From contig CM033396.1 of NCBI GenBank assembly GCA_019426215.1, positions 37,686,503-37,750,502 on the forward strand: DNA of 64,000 nucleotides. The letters run 5' to 3'. This document shows, piece after piece, positions 34,106-46,180 of this stretch. The stretch is from Buddleja alternifolia. Its lineage: Eukaryota > Streptophyta > Magnoliopsida > Lamiales > Scrophulariaceae. Positions within the stretch are counted from its first letter, which is position 1. Every line of letters begins with the position of its first letter. The notes under the pieces are model-generated. The model had not been told where the DNA came from and searched no databases. It worked only from the letters and a program-made list of their open reading frames with translations. The translations under genes and the position numbers were made by a program.

Positions 34106-35345
34106 GAGGAAGATGCATTTGCCATTGTTTATTTGTTCCTTTGCCGTTGCTTATCTTCAGATCAATTGACATGGCATTACTCAGAATCAGGTCTCTTCAC
34201 TGTCAGAAGTGCGTACCGTCTGGAAATGCAGCTAAGAGAGAATACGCTTTCTAACCAACATGGTTCGACTAGTTCACGTAATGGAGAAGGCTGGAAGTTT
34301 ATTTGGAATGCAAAGGTTCCAAATAAGGTCCGGGTGTTTGGGTGGAAACTTTGTAGCGATATCCTTCCTACCACAGATAATTTGCAACATCGACATTCGA
34401 CAATGCAATGTGAAGGTGAGTGTCCATGTTGTTAGAACATGTGATGCTCACTTGTGCATTTGCCCGACAGATGTGGGCATTGTCAAACTTGCCATTATGT
34501 ATTATATCTGATTGGTCAGGGCGGGGGCTTCTGATAAAAGGCTGTTTTTCCTATACCTTCGCATTAATTGTGTTCGAAAAATACATAGTAGGATGGATAG
34601 GGATAATTTCGCTTTGGTTTTGGTCATTTGCTGGTCGATATGGTCATCTAGGAACAAAGCACTTTGGGAAGGAAAATTGTTGAACCAAGCTAACACTTGT
34701 GCTCATGCTACTGCCTTCCTGTCCTCATTTAAAGAGGTGCTGCTTACTCGCCTTACTTCTCCAACGGGATCTTATTGTGCGGCGCAATGGTCAAAGCCCC
34801 CAATGGGAACGACAAAGATAAATTTTGACGCTGCAATATATATGTAGATGGATAGTTGTGGCGTAGGGATTATTGCTCGGGATTCGATGGGGGCTTGTGT
34901 GGGCTGGACTTCTCGATTATTTCGGGCTATTACGGATGTTAATCATGCGGAGGCTTTAGCGGCTCGGGAAGCTGTTGTTGGCGGTTCGTCGCAGTTGGCA
35001 TTCCATAATCATTGAAGGTGATTGCATACAAGTGATCCAAAAGTTGCAAAGGAGTGTTAGTGATTGTTCCAATATCAATCCTATTATCTTGGACATTCTC
35101 TCTTTAGTTTCTAGCTTTTTGTCTTGTCTGTATTCTCATGTTCGTCGGTCGGGCAACCGTGTTGCTCATTGTTACGCTAGGCTTTTATCCTCTTTTTCTG
35201 TTGGTTGTAATGTTATTCCTGTATCTGTTGCTACTTCGATATCTGCGGATATTGCTTCGTCTATTAATAATATCGTTTGGAGTTTAAAAAGTAAAGTAAA
35301 AAGTGGAATGAATTGCATAACTTCATGTCCCACCTTCTCATAAGC
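34106..35345 (+). pseudogene. LINE ORF2 relic, right half (zf-RVT and RNase H)
   Basis: This continues the LINE left half after the Gypsy element. Visible are LTWHYSESGLFTVRSAYRL and GWKFIWNAKVPNKVRVFGWKL (zinc-binding RVT region), then VEHVMLTCAFARQMW-type sequence, WSIWSSRNKALWEGK, and the RNase H domain KINFDAA..GVGIIARDSMG..AEALAAREAV, ending with RSGNRVAHCYAR near 35165. Stops and frameshifts are common, so the LINE was already dead or decayed further after being split. The 3' end is near 35345, without a clear poly-A tail. Confidence 0.8.
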
Positions 35346-35463
35346 ATTCATCTTTGTTCCCCACTTCCCTTCTCTTGATTAATTAAGTTAGCAATATCAT
35401 GCATTTATGGTTCTATATTTCTTAATCCACCAAATAAATAGAAAAAGATTATAAATTTCTTTC

Positions 35464-35762
35464 TGTTATGAATAATTATATGGATGTCCATGTATCCTCC
35501 ACTACATGATATGATGGATAATCATTTCTCCTCCTCTTTATGTTATAGTGGATGATCATTGCTCTTCCACTACTTGTAAATCCATCTTTTCCATTATGTA
35601 TTCAACTTTTGAAATAATTGTACCTACTATTTTGTGCCTATAAATAGGACATGAAGTTGTATTGTTAAAACACACACACAAGAATATCAATAAAAGAGTT
35701 CTCTACTTAATTCTCTCATTTTATTCTCTCAATTTCATAATATTTGAGTTTATTTCATAACA
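35464..35762 (+). repeat. 5' LTR of the Copia element
   Basis: 299 bp with TG...CA ends. CTATAAATAGGAC near 35640 is a good TATA box for element transcription. Confidence 0.95.
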
Positions 35763-35782
35763 CGTTATCAGCACGATCCGTC
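35763..35782 (+). other. Primer-site region of the Copia element
   Basis: CGTTATCAGCACGATCCG lies directly after the 5' LTR. TATCAG matches the core of initiator-Met tRNA primer sites (TGGTATCAGAGC), and CGTTATCAGCACGA is a form seen in other plant Copia elements. The full complement was not checked. Confidence 0.5.
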
Positions 35783-35864
35783 TCAAGTTGTTAGTCATTA
35801 TCTTTTCGGATTGGCATTGAGGTAGAAGCAAAAGCACCTGCAGAGGAAGAGAACTAGTGTTATA

Positions 35865-36935
35865 ATGACGAATCTTGCAAAACTTGATTTTGTGGCTCTT
35901 GACATTACGGGGAAGAATTATTTATCTTGGGTGTTAGATGCTGAAATTCATTTAGATGCAAATGGTCTTGGAGAAACAATTAAAGAAGGAAATAAAGCAT
36001 CTAATCAAGAAAAGGCCAAAGCTATGATTTTCCTTCGTCACCACCTTCATGAGAGCTTAAAAAATGAGTATCTTACTATAAAAGATCCACTTGTTCTTTG
36101 GAATAATTTGAAAGAAAGATATGACCACCAGAAAACTGTTATTCTTCCAAAAGCTCGTTATGATTGGATGCATTTACGATTGCAAGATTTCAAAACCGTA
36201 AGTGAGTATAACTCTGCAATGCTTAGAATCAGTTCTCAATTGAAATTGTGTGGAGAAAAAATCAACGATGAGGATATGTTAGAAAAAACTTTCTCCACTT
36301 TTCATGCATCCAATGTGCTCCTGCAGCAGCAATATCGTGAAAAAGGTTTTCAAAAATATTCTGGACTGATTTCTTGCCTACTTGTGGCTGAACAAAACAA
36401 TGAGCTTTTGATGAAAAATCACGAGTCTCGTCCAACTGGTTCTGTTCCATTCCCTGAAGTGAATGTAACAACCCATAACCATTTTAATAATGAACCAAAT
36501 CGTGGTCGTGGTCTTGGTCGTGGCCATGGCCGTGGTAGAGGCCGTGGTATTGGACATGGACATGGACGTGGTCATGGATATGGTTTTGAAAATCGTGGTG
36601 GTTATTCAAAGAACAAATCTTTCCACCAGAAGTGGAAAATTAATGAAGAGAAAAATGAAGGTGGCCAAAATAGCAAATCTTTGAAAAATTTATGCTATCG
36701 TTGTGGTGGTAAATGTCATTGGTCTCGTACCTGTCGTACACCAAAACATCTTGTTGACCTTTACCAAGAATCGTTAAAAGGTAAAGGAAAGAAGATAGAA
36801 ACAAATTTTGTTTTTGAAGAAAGCGATTCTGATCGTGGCCATTTTGATGACACTCATTTAGATGTTGCTGATTTCTTTGCTGATCCTGATGGAAAAATTA
36901 ATCACTTGAGTGGAGATGGAAGTGTTCAAAAATAA
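35865..36935 (+). CDS. Copia Gag protein
   Basis: 356 aa. The N-terminal two-thirds is the UBN2-type Copia gag (GKNYLSWVLDAEIHL, LWNNLKERYDHQKT, LPKARYDWMHLRLQDFKTVSEYNSAM). Residues about 212-250 are an RG/HG-rich stretch, followed by a CCHC zinc knuckle (CYRCGGKCHWSRTC, residues about 276-289) for RNA binding. It ends with an acidic tail. About 180 AT-rich bases separate it from pol, which starts in another frame. Confidence 0.92.
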   Translation: MTNLAKLDFVALDITGKNYLSWVLDAEIHLDANGLGETIKEGNKASNQEKAKAMIFLRHHLHESLKNEYLTIKDPLVLWNNLKERYDHQKTVILPKARYDWMHLRLQDFKTVSEYNSAMLRISSQLKLCGEKINDEDMLEKTFSTFHASNVLLQQQYREKGFQKYSGLISCLLVAEQNNELLMKNHESRPTGSVPFPEVNVTTHNHFNNEPNRGRGLGRGHGRGRGRGIGHGHGRGHGYGFENRGGYSKNKSFHQKWKINEEKNEGGQNSKSLKNLCYRCGGKCHWSRTCRTPKHLVDLYQESLKGKGKKIETNFVFEESDSDRGHFDDTHLDVADFFADPDGKINHLSGDGSVQK

Positions 36936-37119
36936 ATTTGTGAAGTTTTAATTCTAGTACTTTATAAATAAATATTTAAGCATGTTGTTTTCCTATTTAT
37001 TCATATGATTGTCGTTTCTTATATTAAATAATATTGTTTGGTATTGATTTATTTCTTTTTATGTTTCAATAAAGAATGAGTATTTACTCGATCAGCAACA
37101 ACATCAATAATGAAGATAT

Positions 37120-39537
37120 GTGTCCGCTGATAGTGCCACAACTCACACTATTCTCAAGAATAAAAAATACTTCTCTTATTTAGTAATGCAAGAAGCCAAT
37201 GTTAGTACTATATCGGGTAGTGCAAAATTAATTGAAGGCTCCGGCAGAGCTAATATATTGTTACCCGGAGGAACACAACTTTATATTGATGAAGCCTTAT
37301 ATTCTACTAAGTCTCAAAGAAATTTACTAAGTTTCAAAGATATCCGCCGAAATGGATATCATATTGAGACAACAAGTGATGGCAATATTGAGTATCTTTA
37401 CATCACTAATACAATATCTGGTAACAAATGTATATTGGAAAAGTTGCCAGCATTGTCTTCCGGTTTGTACTACACGCATATATCTACTATTGAAACACAT
37501 GTTATCGTAAACCAGAAGTTTACAAATCAAAATAAGTTTGTTATTTGGCATGACCGGTTGGGCCATCCCGGATCAATTATGATGCGAAATATAATTGAGA
37601 ATTCATGTGGTCATCCATTGAAGAGCCAGCAGATTCTTCAATCGAATGAGTTCTCATGTGCTGCTTGTTCACAAGGAAAGTTGATTATTCGACCATCAAC
37701 AACAAAAGTAGGAAGTGAATCTCTTACGTTTTTGGAACGTATTCAAGGTGATATTTGTGGACCAATACACCCGTCGTGTGGACCATTTAGATATTTTATG
37801 GTTTTAATTGATGCATCAACAAGGTGGTCACATGTATCTTTGCTATCAACTCGCAACCTGGCGTTTGCGAGATTGCTTGCTCAATTGATTAGACTACGAG
37901 CACATTTTTCTGATTATCCAATTAAGAAGATACGCCTTGATAATGCGGGTGAATTTACTTCCAAAACGTTCAATGACTATTGTATGTCTATTGGAATTGA
38001 TGCTGAACATCCTGTAGCACATGTTCATACACAAAACGGTCTAGCAGAATCGTTTATTAAGCGTCTGCAGTTAATTGCAAGACCTTTACTTATGAGATCA
38101 AAACTTCCTATTTCTTCTTGGGGACATGCTATTTTGCATGCAACAGCACTTATTCGCATAAGGCCAACAAGTTATCATAAGTTCTCCCCATTACACTTGG
38201 TTTTTGGTCAGGAACCAAATATTTCCCATCTAAGAATTTTTGGATGTGCGGTATATGTTCCAATTGCTCCACCACAACGCACTAAGATGGGTCCTCAAAG
38301 GAAATTGGGAATATATGTTGGATTCGAGTCTCCATCGATAATAAAGTATCTAGAGCCATTGACTGGAGATTTATTTACTGCTCGATTTGCTGATTGTCAT
38401 TTTGATGAATCAGATTTCCCAACATTAGGGGGAGAAAATAAGCAGCTGGAAAAGAAAATTAGTTGGAATGAATTATCTTTATCTCATCTTGATCCTCGAA
38501 CAAAACAAAGTGAACTGGAAGTTCAAAAGATAATTCACTTGCAAGGTTTAGCTAACCAACTGCCAGACGCATTTATTGACCTAAAAAAAGTGACTAAGTC
38601 ACATGTACCAGCTGTTAATGCTCCATTAAGAATTGTTGTCCCTGAAGGTCAAAGTAATGAGTCTACTGCACGCCTGAAGCGTGGTAGACCTATCGGTTCC
38701 AAAGATAGTCATCCTCGAAAAAGAAAAGGAGCTAGGAATCAAGATGGTCTAATCGAGGATAAAATAACTCCAGAAGAGTCCCTAGTCATAACTAATATTT
38801 CGGTTCCAGAAGAACCTCAGGTACCTGAAAATTGTGAAAATAATGAGATCTCAATCGATTATGTTATGAACGGGAAACGATGGAATCGAAATGAAGTCAA
38901 CGTTGATGATAAATTTGCATATAATGTAGCGCTAAATATGATGAATGATAATGAGGATCAAGAACCAAAGTCTGTTAATGAATGTCGACAAAGAAATGAT
39001 TGGCCAAAATGGAAAGACGCAATGGGGGCAGAGTTAAACTCGCTTGAAAAACGAAAAGTTTTTGGACCTGTAGTCCGTACACCTGAAGATGTAAAGCCAG
39101 TAGGATACAAATGGGTATTTGTGCGAAAACGAAATGAGAAAAATGAAATTGTAAGATATAAGGCACGTCTTGTTGCCCAAGGGTTTTCGCAACGACCTGA
39201 CATAGATTATGAGGAGACTTATTCTCCTGTGGTGGATGCAACTACTTTTCGTTATATAATAAGTCTGGCAGTGCATGAAAAACTTGATTTGCGTCTAATG
39301 GATGTTATTACAGCCTATTTGTATGGCTCGCTTGATAATGATATATATATGAAAATCCTTGAAAGATTTAATATGCCTGAAGCATATAAATCAAGTTCTC
39401 GAGAACATTATTCAATTAAATTAAGTAAGTCATTGTATGGACTGAAACAATCTGGACGAATGTGGTATAATCGTCTCAGTGAATATTTGTTGAAGGAAGG
39501 TATAAGAATGATCAAATTTGTCCTTGTATTTTCATGA
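37120..39537 (+). pseudogene. Copia Pol, protease to RT palm (frameshifted)
   Basis: The protease motif ADSATTHTIL opens the frame. Then come the zinc finger/pre-integrase (WHDRLGHPGSIMMRNII, CAACSQGK), the integrase core (GDICGPIHPS, RLDNAGEFTS, NGLAESFIKR giving the D,D,E triad) and most of RT ([60 protein letters not shown]). A single missing base near 39500 (after TTGAAGGAAGG) shifts the frame into a stop at 39537, before the RT catalytic YVDD. Confidence 0.9.
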
Positions 39538-40574
39538 AAAGATCTGGAAATGAGTTTGTTATAATTACAGTTTATGTTGACGATTTAAATATCGTTGGAA
39601 CTCCTGAAGAGATTTCAAAAATTGTTAATTGCTTAAAGAAAGAATTTGAGATGAAAGATCTTGGAAGAACAAAATTTAGCCTTGGGTTACAAATTGAATA
39701 TTTAAAGAACGGAATTTTTGTATATCAAGACGTTTATATATCAAAGGTGCTAAAACGATTCTATATGGATAAATCACATCCATTGAGCACCCCGATGGTT
39801 GTAAGGTCACTAGATGTGAACAAAGATCCTTTTCGACCTCAAGAAAGTGATGAAGAACTACTTGGTCCTGAAGTACCATATCTAAGTGCAATCGATGCAC
39901 TAATGTATCTTGCTTGTCATACTCGACCTGATATAGCATTCGCTGTTAATCTATTAGCAAGATATAGTTCTTCTCCTACACGAAGGCATTGGAATGGGGT
40001 TAAACAGGTACTCCGCTACCTTAGAGGAACACTCGATATGGGTTTGTTTTATTTCAATGTACCCAAGTCCGAATTGGTTGGATATGCAGATGCTGGATAT
40101 ATGTCTGATCCTCATAATGGTCGTTCACAAACGGGCTATTTATTTACATGTGGTGGCACAGCCATTTCATGGCGATCTATGAAACAAACTATATCGGCCA
40201 CATCATCTAATCATGCAGAAATCTTGGCTATTCATGAGGCAAGTCGAGAATGTGTTTGGTTAAGATCCATGATTCAACACATTCGAGGGACTTGTGGTTT
40301 ATCTTCTGGAAAAATGATCCCGACGATCTTATATGAAGATAATTCCGCATGTATCACACAATTGAAAGAAGGGTACATTAAAGGAGATAGAACAAAACAT
40401 ATTTCACCAAAGTTCTTTTTCACTCATGATCTTCAGAAGAATGGTGATATTAATGTTCAACAAATCCGTTCCAGTGATAATCTTGCTGATTTGTTCACCA
40501 AGGCACTTCCCACAGCAACGTTTGAAAAACTAGTCTACAATATTGGAGTACGTAGACTTAAAGATCTTGACTGA
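39534..40574 (+). pseudogene. Copia Pol, RT catalytic part and RNase H
   Basis: This continues pol in the shifted frame. It holds the RT active site YVDDLNIVG, the RT thumb (MKDLGRTKFSLGLQIEYL), and an RNase H with its acidic residues in GYADAGYMSD, HAEILAIHEAS and YEDNSACI, ending SDNLADLFTKALPTATF. Apart from the frame change at its start it is uninterrupted. Confidence 0.9.
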
Positions 40575-40789
40575 TATTGTCATGAGGAGGAGATAATACG
40601 CGCCGCACTCTTTTTCCCTTAACCAAGGTTTTTCCCACTGGATTTTCCTGGTAAGGTTTTTAATGAGGCAGCATCTGATTGCGTATTGATATGTACTCTT
40701 TTTCCTTCACTAGGTTTTTGTCCCATTGAGTTTTTCCTAGTAAGGTTTTAACGAGGCATATTCTTAAGTGATGGACATCCAAGGGGGAG

Positions 40790-41084
40790 TGTTATGAATA
40801 ATTATATGGATGTCCATGTATCCTCCACTACATGATATGATGGATAATCATTTCTCTTCCTCTTTATGTTATAGTGGATGATCATTGCTCTTCCACTACT
40901 TGTAAATCCATCTTTTCCATTATGTATTCAACTTTTGAAATAATTGTACCTACTATTTTGTGCCTATAAATAGGACATGAAGTTGTATTGTTAAGACACA
41001 CAAGAATATCAATAAAAGAGTTCTCTACTTAATTCTCTCATTTTATTCTCTCAATTTCATAATATTTGAGTTTATTTCATAACA
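40790..41084 (+). repeat. 3' LTR of the Copia element
   Basis: 295 bp, nearly identical to the 5' LTR, preceded directly by the AAGGGGGAG polypurine tract and followed by the CTTTC target duplication. Confidence 0.95.
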
Positions 41085-42771
41085 CTTTCGAGTTTTTTTC
41101 TTTAAAGATCCAACTAACTGGCTCGGGTACCGGAATAGACCCAACCTCTTGACCCGATACAGCCCCCAACTGTCGAAGAATCCAAAAAGAAAAAAAAATT
41201 AAAAAATAGAAGACCATTGCAAGTATAGATTAAAGGATGAATTACACACAGACCCCCTCACTTATTATGTAATTACCAAAACCCCCCTCACTTATTGAAA
41301 ATCACCACAACACACCCTCTCATGTTAAGAATTTTTTATAATTACACTCCTATGTGTTTAACAATTCTTACAAAATTTACCCTATAAACAATACAAATAG
41401 ACCCCTTGAGTGGGTGTATTGTTAATTTTGAATAAGTGATGGGGAGTTTTGGTAATTACACAATAAGTGAGGGGGTCTGCGTGTAATTTTAACTAGATTA
41501 AATGGCAGTTACTTGAAAATCTCCACTTTTCAAACTCAAACCACATCGCTATTTTCTTCATCTATCTATATTGTTTTATTAAGCACGAGACCCCTAGAGT
41601 TTGAATTTTGGTATGCTGCCAGTTTTGGTGTGTCATTTTGAATACCAAAAATACCCTTTTTCATGCTGAACAATTAAAATTGAACTCTTTTGGGCTATCC
41701 ATGTATATTCATATCCCTCCAAACTAACTGCTCCTTATTTCCAAGATTCATTTACAGCCATTTTTATTCTTTCTATCAGCAGTTGATACAAAACAATCCC
41801 CATATCAATTTCTCCAGCGGAGGAGATGGACTATTGAAGAATTAATGGAAAAAATAACTTCCATCTCACTTTCAACATTGCGTTAGTAGCATTCCTCGAT
41901 ACTTAACTTATTTCACATCATTCAAATCATTCTGTTCGCCCAAAATTAGGATTAGGAGGAAGAGAAAGCCCATTTTTGCCTCTTTCTACCATCTCAAACA
42001 ACACTTTTGAACGCTGCTTCGCTTCAAATTAATGTAAGAGGTTTCTTCAACTTTCAGTTTTTGTCTTCAATTTGTCAGTTTTTTCTCTTCATTTGAAACT
42101 GCATAACCATAACCAGCCATTCTTCCGCTCTTCATTTAGGGATTTGCCATGTCTAAAATGATGATTACATAGTTGCATGCAATTTCAATTTATTGGGTAG
42201 AGAGATAGGATTTATCCCCTCTAACAAAGTTAAAGAAATGTGATTTGTAGACCACCATTTATGTGAAATTCTTTCTCTACAAGATCTCACTATTAAAATG
42301 GAATATTTGTAAAATTTCTAACTAAATTACCATATCGGTTCAACAGTTCATGCACATAAATTTCATATTTGTACACTTTCGATAAATGATGAATTTCTTT
42401 GGATGACATTGTTGGAATAAATCTTTATGATCTTCGACTACATCAGGAAACGTTGCAAGATTGAGCATAGCCTGGTATAATTATCTAAATCTATGTCATG
42501 TATGTTAAAGTATCAAAATGACAAAATATTTTAGTTGTTTGTAATCAACAATAAATCGTCTTTGGGGTCTCTAAAATTAAGTTCTATGCTTAATTGGATA
42601 GTCTTGCTTCAACTGCTCATGTCTCATATTTTAGTATTTGTTGGATTGACAAATAAAAGAAATTGGGTGCTACACATGTTTCACTTACAAAGTAATTCAA
42701 GGGTGATACTTAGTGGCTCTCGGCAGTTGGACATTCGGATGATCTCCGTACTCCACATGTATAAATATACA
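41085..42771. other. Intergenic region with one MITE; possible upstream UTR exon of the next gene
   Basis: Apart from the MITE at 41235-41493 I see no coding exon. A C/T-rich stretch from about 41,900 ends AAATTAAT|GTAAGAGG near 42030, which could be a 5' UTR exon donor for the gene at 43623 (its first coding exon is preceded by an acceptor at 43560). That link is speculative. Confidence 0.35.
41235..41493. mobile_element. Mutator-like MITE with long terminal inverted repeats and 9-bp target duplication
   Basis: TAGATTAAA occurs at 41226-41234 and 41494-41502, exactly flanking 259 bp. The ends are inverted repeats of about 50 bp: AATTACACACAGACCCCCTC on the left mirrors GAGGGGGTCTGCGTGTAATT on the right, and both continue through CACTTATT and TAATTACCAAAAC. 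The 9-bp duplication indicates Mutator type. Confidence 0.92.
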
Positions 42772-42776
42772 TGTGG
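42753..42776. repeat. Perfect 10-bp palindrome with AAAT loop
   Basis: CCACATGTAT-AAAT-ATACATGTGG is a perfect inverted repeat. It overlaps the start of the diverged LTR copy that follows. Confidence 0.8.
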
Positions 42777-43293
42777 GGATCCACCATATTTGAAGCACTT
42801 TGAGACGACGAGGACATGCCATTTTTCCCATTGATGGTAGTCTAGAGGCTATTTGAGTATTTTGGAGAAGTCTGAAAGAATCTAAAAATGTCTATAATAG
42901 TCTGAAAAGTTCTACAATACACAAAAATGTGTAGAACCGTGTAGAGGTTCCTAAAATATCCTAGATAGGAAGTTTCTAGGATGAAAATATAATAAGAAAT
43001 ATTCTTAGAGGGCTCTAGAGAGTTTTTTTCAACCATAGGATCAATTAGATTTCAACCGTCCAATACAGATATTGATTAGTATAAATAGCAGTGGTGGTGT
43101 CATTTGTAATCAACTAAGTCTAGAATTAAGTGCATAAACAAATGTTGTGAGAATAATTGAGAATAATAATGTAGTATTATCTGAAGTAATATCCCGAGAG
43201 TCCAACTCCCCGTAACCAACGGCGTGCGGCAGTTGCTAGTGTCCTTTAAAAATATTTGATAAGTTGAAGATTTAAATTGAGGCTGATCCACCA
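42772..43293 (+). repeat. Diverged LTR copy related to the solo LTR at 49102
   Basis: From TGTGGGGATCCACCATATTTG onward the words match the solo LTR in order: TTGAGACGACGAGGACATG, GTGTAGAACCGTGTA, CCTAGATA, GGAAGTTTCTAGGATGA, AGGATCA, CAACCGTCCA, GATTAGTATAAATA, GTCATTTGTAA, and GAGGCTGATCC near the end. Many indels separate the copies. It contains a TATA-like TAGTATAAATAG near 43077. Ends are approximate and no target duplication was found. Confidence 0.7.
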
Positions 43294-43622
43294 AAACTCG
43301 AAAAATATCATCTCACTATTCCCAAGTTTTGTTTTACAGAAAATTTAAAATGGTTACGAATTCGATTGTCGCATGAGAATTTCTTTCATTGATTTAAATT
43401 ACAGTGTTTATATATGTTTTGAAACTCTTATTTCGTGTGACAGTTATGCAATAATAGAACTGTAGTACATATATTATTGCACTTATCTCCATTTTCGAAT
43501 TTTTTATGATTAAATTTGGATTTTCCCGATTACTTTTTTGTTTTTTCTTATATATTGCAGGACAATGTAACAAAGAACAATCATCTATAAAAGGGCCATC
43601 AAAATTTATTTTGGTTTCATCG

Positions 43623-45083
43623 ATGGGGAATGCAATTGGCTCATTTTTCTCTGGATTTTCTCAAGTTGTTGGCAACATTTTTGGTCACCCTCTTGATTTT
43701 CTCTCTGGAAAATCTTGCAAGTAAACTTTTACCTTTTCGTCTTTGTCTGTATATTTTTTTTTTAGTGAGTAAGAGTAAATTTTTACATTACTAATAGACA
43801 GTGGCGGATCTACATTAGGGGAAGGGCCCACTCAGATTTTTTTTTTAATATATACACATTTTTTAGTTTTAATTTATAAATTACATTAATGCCCCCACTC
43901 AAATTTTTAAAGGTCCCCCTCAATTTCAATTTCCATCTCACTCTCGGCCTCTTTCAGAAGATGAAAACTCGTAGACTACAGTTGTAAAATGTAATTTACT
44001 AATTATTGTTGATCATTTTGTGTTAAAAATATTGTTTATATTTATTTTTTATTTTGTTCGGTAAATTGTACCCCACTGATCCAAATTTCTAGATCCGCCA
44101 CTGCTAATAGAGAATAATGCTATAAAAAATGGGTTTCTTTTTCTCTTCTTTGATTGGAATTAGAATTTGATTACAATTATCATCATTTATTAGAAAGTAG
44201 TTTTTAACGAGTCCCGGTGATTAATAGCATATGTATAGTGAACGTCTAATGTCCCACTATATGGACGGATGTGATTGTTCTAGTTTTATCAGCATTATGC
44301 TTCATGAATGAATTAAACAAATCGGTCTAATGTTTACACATTGAGACAACTTCGATTTCTTCTAATTTTCGATGCAGCTCAGTATGTGGTCCAACATGGG
44401 ATATCGAATGTTACATCGAAAACTTCTGTATCTCGCATTTGCTCAAGTTGGCCATGGTGGCAGTATTATTTTACTTTGGTGAGTATTGAATCTGTTTTAA
44501 ATTCCAAAAAAAAAAATGATTTTTTTTATTGATTTTGATAATATTTCCTTATGCAGTGCTCTTATTTTTGTATCTGGTGTACAAGTTGGGAATTTGCCAA
44601 TGCATTTGTCACATCATTTGCAGAACAATATGGGCTTGTTGTGCTACTTATTTCTCAGCATTAGACTTTTGTTGCACTTACATATGTTACAAGCTTCGAA
44701 CGGTCAAGAGAAAGAGTAGAAGGCGAAAAAGAGATATTGAAGCTGCAACTAGTACTAGTAATACTAGTGAACAAGAAGGCTTTGAATTAGGAGAAATCTC
44801 TAATTTCCAACAACCTAGGAAACTTGAACGTGCGAGATCGTTGTCTAATAGAAGGAGGAGTTATAAAGACGAACATCTAAGGAGGTCTTTGAGGCCTACT
44901 AGTCATCGAGCCCACGTGGAATTTTCAAGGGATTCTACTCGTCTGCGTAGGAAAAAAACGTTGAAGAGTATTGGTGATCATAATAGCCCTCTTCATCATC
45001 ATATTCGAGTAGCAAGGAGTTCAAAATTCTCGCATAAACGATCGAGACTTAGAGGTGGGATTAATCATCATAGGAGGAGGTAA
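43623..45083 (+). CDS. Cys-rich plant membrane protein of unknown function
   Basis: Three exons join in frame: 43623-43720, 44378-44478 and 44557-45083, 726 bp (241 aa), all GT-AG. The N-terminus MGNAIGSF fits an N-myristoylation signal. After SGKSCNSVCGPTWDIECYIENFC comes a hydrophobic stretch (LLKLAMVAVLFYFVLLFLYLV) and a Cys-rich segment (CQCICHIICRTIWACCATYF.. CCTYICYKL), then a basic RRRKRDIE and an Arg/Ser-rich tail. This pattern looks like a conserved plant-specific family I have seen only as uncharacterised. Membrane attachment is inferred from the hydrophobic core and possible myristate. A TATTGCAG acceptor at 43560 suggests a non-coding upstream exon. Intron 1 hosts a hAT-like MITE. 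Confidence 0.8.
43799..44103. mobile_element. hAT-type MITE with 8-bp target duplication
   Basis: The 305-bp element starts CAGTGGCGGATCTA and ends TAGATCCGCCACTG, a perfect inverted repeat. CTAATAGA flanks it on both sides (43791-43798 and 44104-44111), an exact 8-bp duplication typical of hAT transposons. It is non-coding and lies in intron 1 of the Cys-rich membrane protein gene. Confidence 0.93.
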
Positions 45084-46180
45084 GTTTTTTAGATTAGTGG
45101 AGAAATGAAATTATGAATGTAATGGATTAATAGTCTGATTTTTACTTTGTTATACGGTTTAGATTGTTTGATAAGAAATTATGTTATCTTCAATTTTTGA
45201 ATAAGTAGAATGTGAGAGATGTGAACTTCAGAAAAAAAAGAAAAGAATGATAGATATATGCAAAAGTTAAGCAAGAAACTATTGAAGCTTAATAAGAAAT
45301 TAAAGACTTTCAATATATAGCTTGACTTGAGTGATATAGTATGATGGATTTATGATGCTAGATTTTCTGATAAGAAATTATATTGTTTCAATATTATGAA
45401 CTAATATAATGCAATATATTGGCAAAAGTTAAGTTGAAACAGTTAACTATCAAAAGGAAAAAAAAAAGTAGAAACAATTGAAATTGATTCAGAAAGATTC
45501 TTATATATATATATATATACTAGCATATTCCCGTGCTATGCTCGGATAAAATTAGAGGGTGTTTGATTGAGAATATATGCTCCTTTAAATAATTTATACT
45601 TTGTTTGAAAACTGATAAAGTGTTTTGTAAATTTTTTGATAACACAGCTTATAAGTTTTTAAAATAAGTTGTCAGGAGCTTATTAATAAGTCAGGAGCGT
45701 ATAAGTTTTTAAAAACTTATAAGCTCCACACACATTTATAAACACTAAAATCTTATAAACTCTTTCAAATAAGCTTGTGAAACACCCTCAAAGTCGATAT
45801 AAAAAAAAGAAAGTAGTATTTGTCATTAAACTCTATAGAAGCTTACCACTTAAAAATAATAAATAAATAAAATTAAAAACAACAAATGACAATAACACAT
45901 TTGATACTTAACATTCAATACAATTTCCGTTGTCCCACCACAATGAACCCAACTAAAAAATCCCAACGAAAATTAAAATTAGCAAACTTTTATTTAGAGA
46001 ATACTAAGCATGTAGACGTAATTAAATAATTAATCTACACTTAGGATGTAGACGAAAACACAATAATGAGATAAAAGTAATACAACAAAAGATAATATAG
46101 AAAGTAACCAAATAACACTAATCAATCTTCAATGAATTACTATTCGCCTATGTCAAAGAATTAACAATTATTTTAAGGGG
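45084..46180. other. 3' flank of the Cys-rich gene with one MITE; no other gene
   Basis: Includes an AT microsatellite near 45500-45520 and the MITE at 45555-45789. A short word GATAAGAAATTAT followed by TTTCAAT recurs near 45170 and 45370. No coding exon is seen. Confidence 0.5.
45555..45789. mobile_element. MITE with GAGGGTGTTT terminal inverted repeats
   Basis: Left end GAGGGTGTTTGATTGA, right end TGTGAAACACCCTC, with 10-bp exact arms, and internal AGCTTATAAG and GGAGCTTATTAATAAG words like the element at 6767-7069. It is about 235 bp. Target duplication is not clear. Confidence 0.55.

Larger units (their letters stand above)
35464..41084 (+). mobile_element. Ty1/Copia LTR retrotransposon, recent insertion
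   Basis: 5,621 bp. The LTRs start TGTTATGAATAATTATATGG and end TTTCATAACA, and are nearly identical (299 versus 295 bp; the main difference is one AC-repeat length change). A perfect 5-bp duplication CTTTC flanks it (35459-35463 and 41085-41089). gag, then pol in Copia order (protease, integrase, RT, RNase H) are present. The polypurine tract AAGGGGGAG precedes the 3' LTR. One frameshift in RT disables pol, so the element is recent but probably depends on others for movement. Confidence 0.96.
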
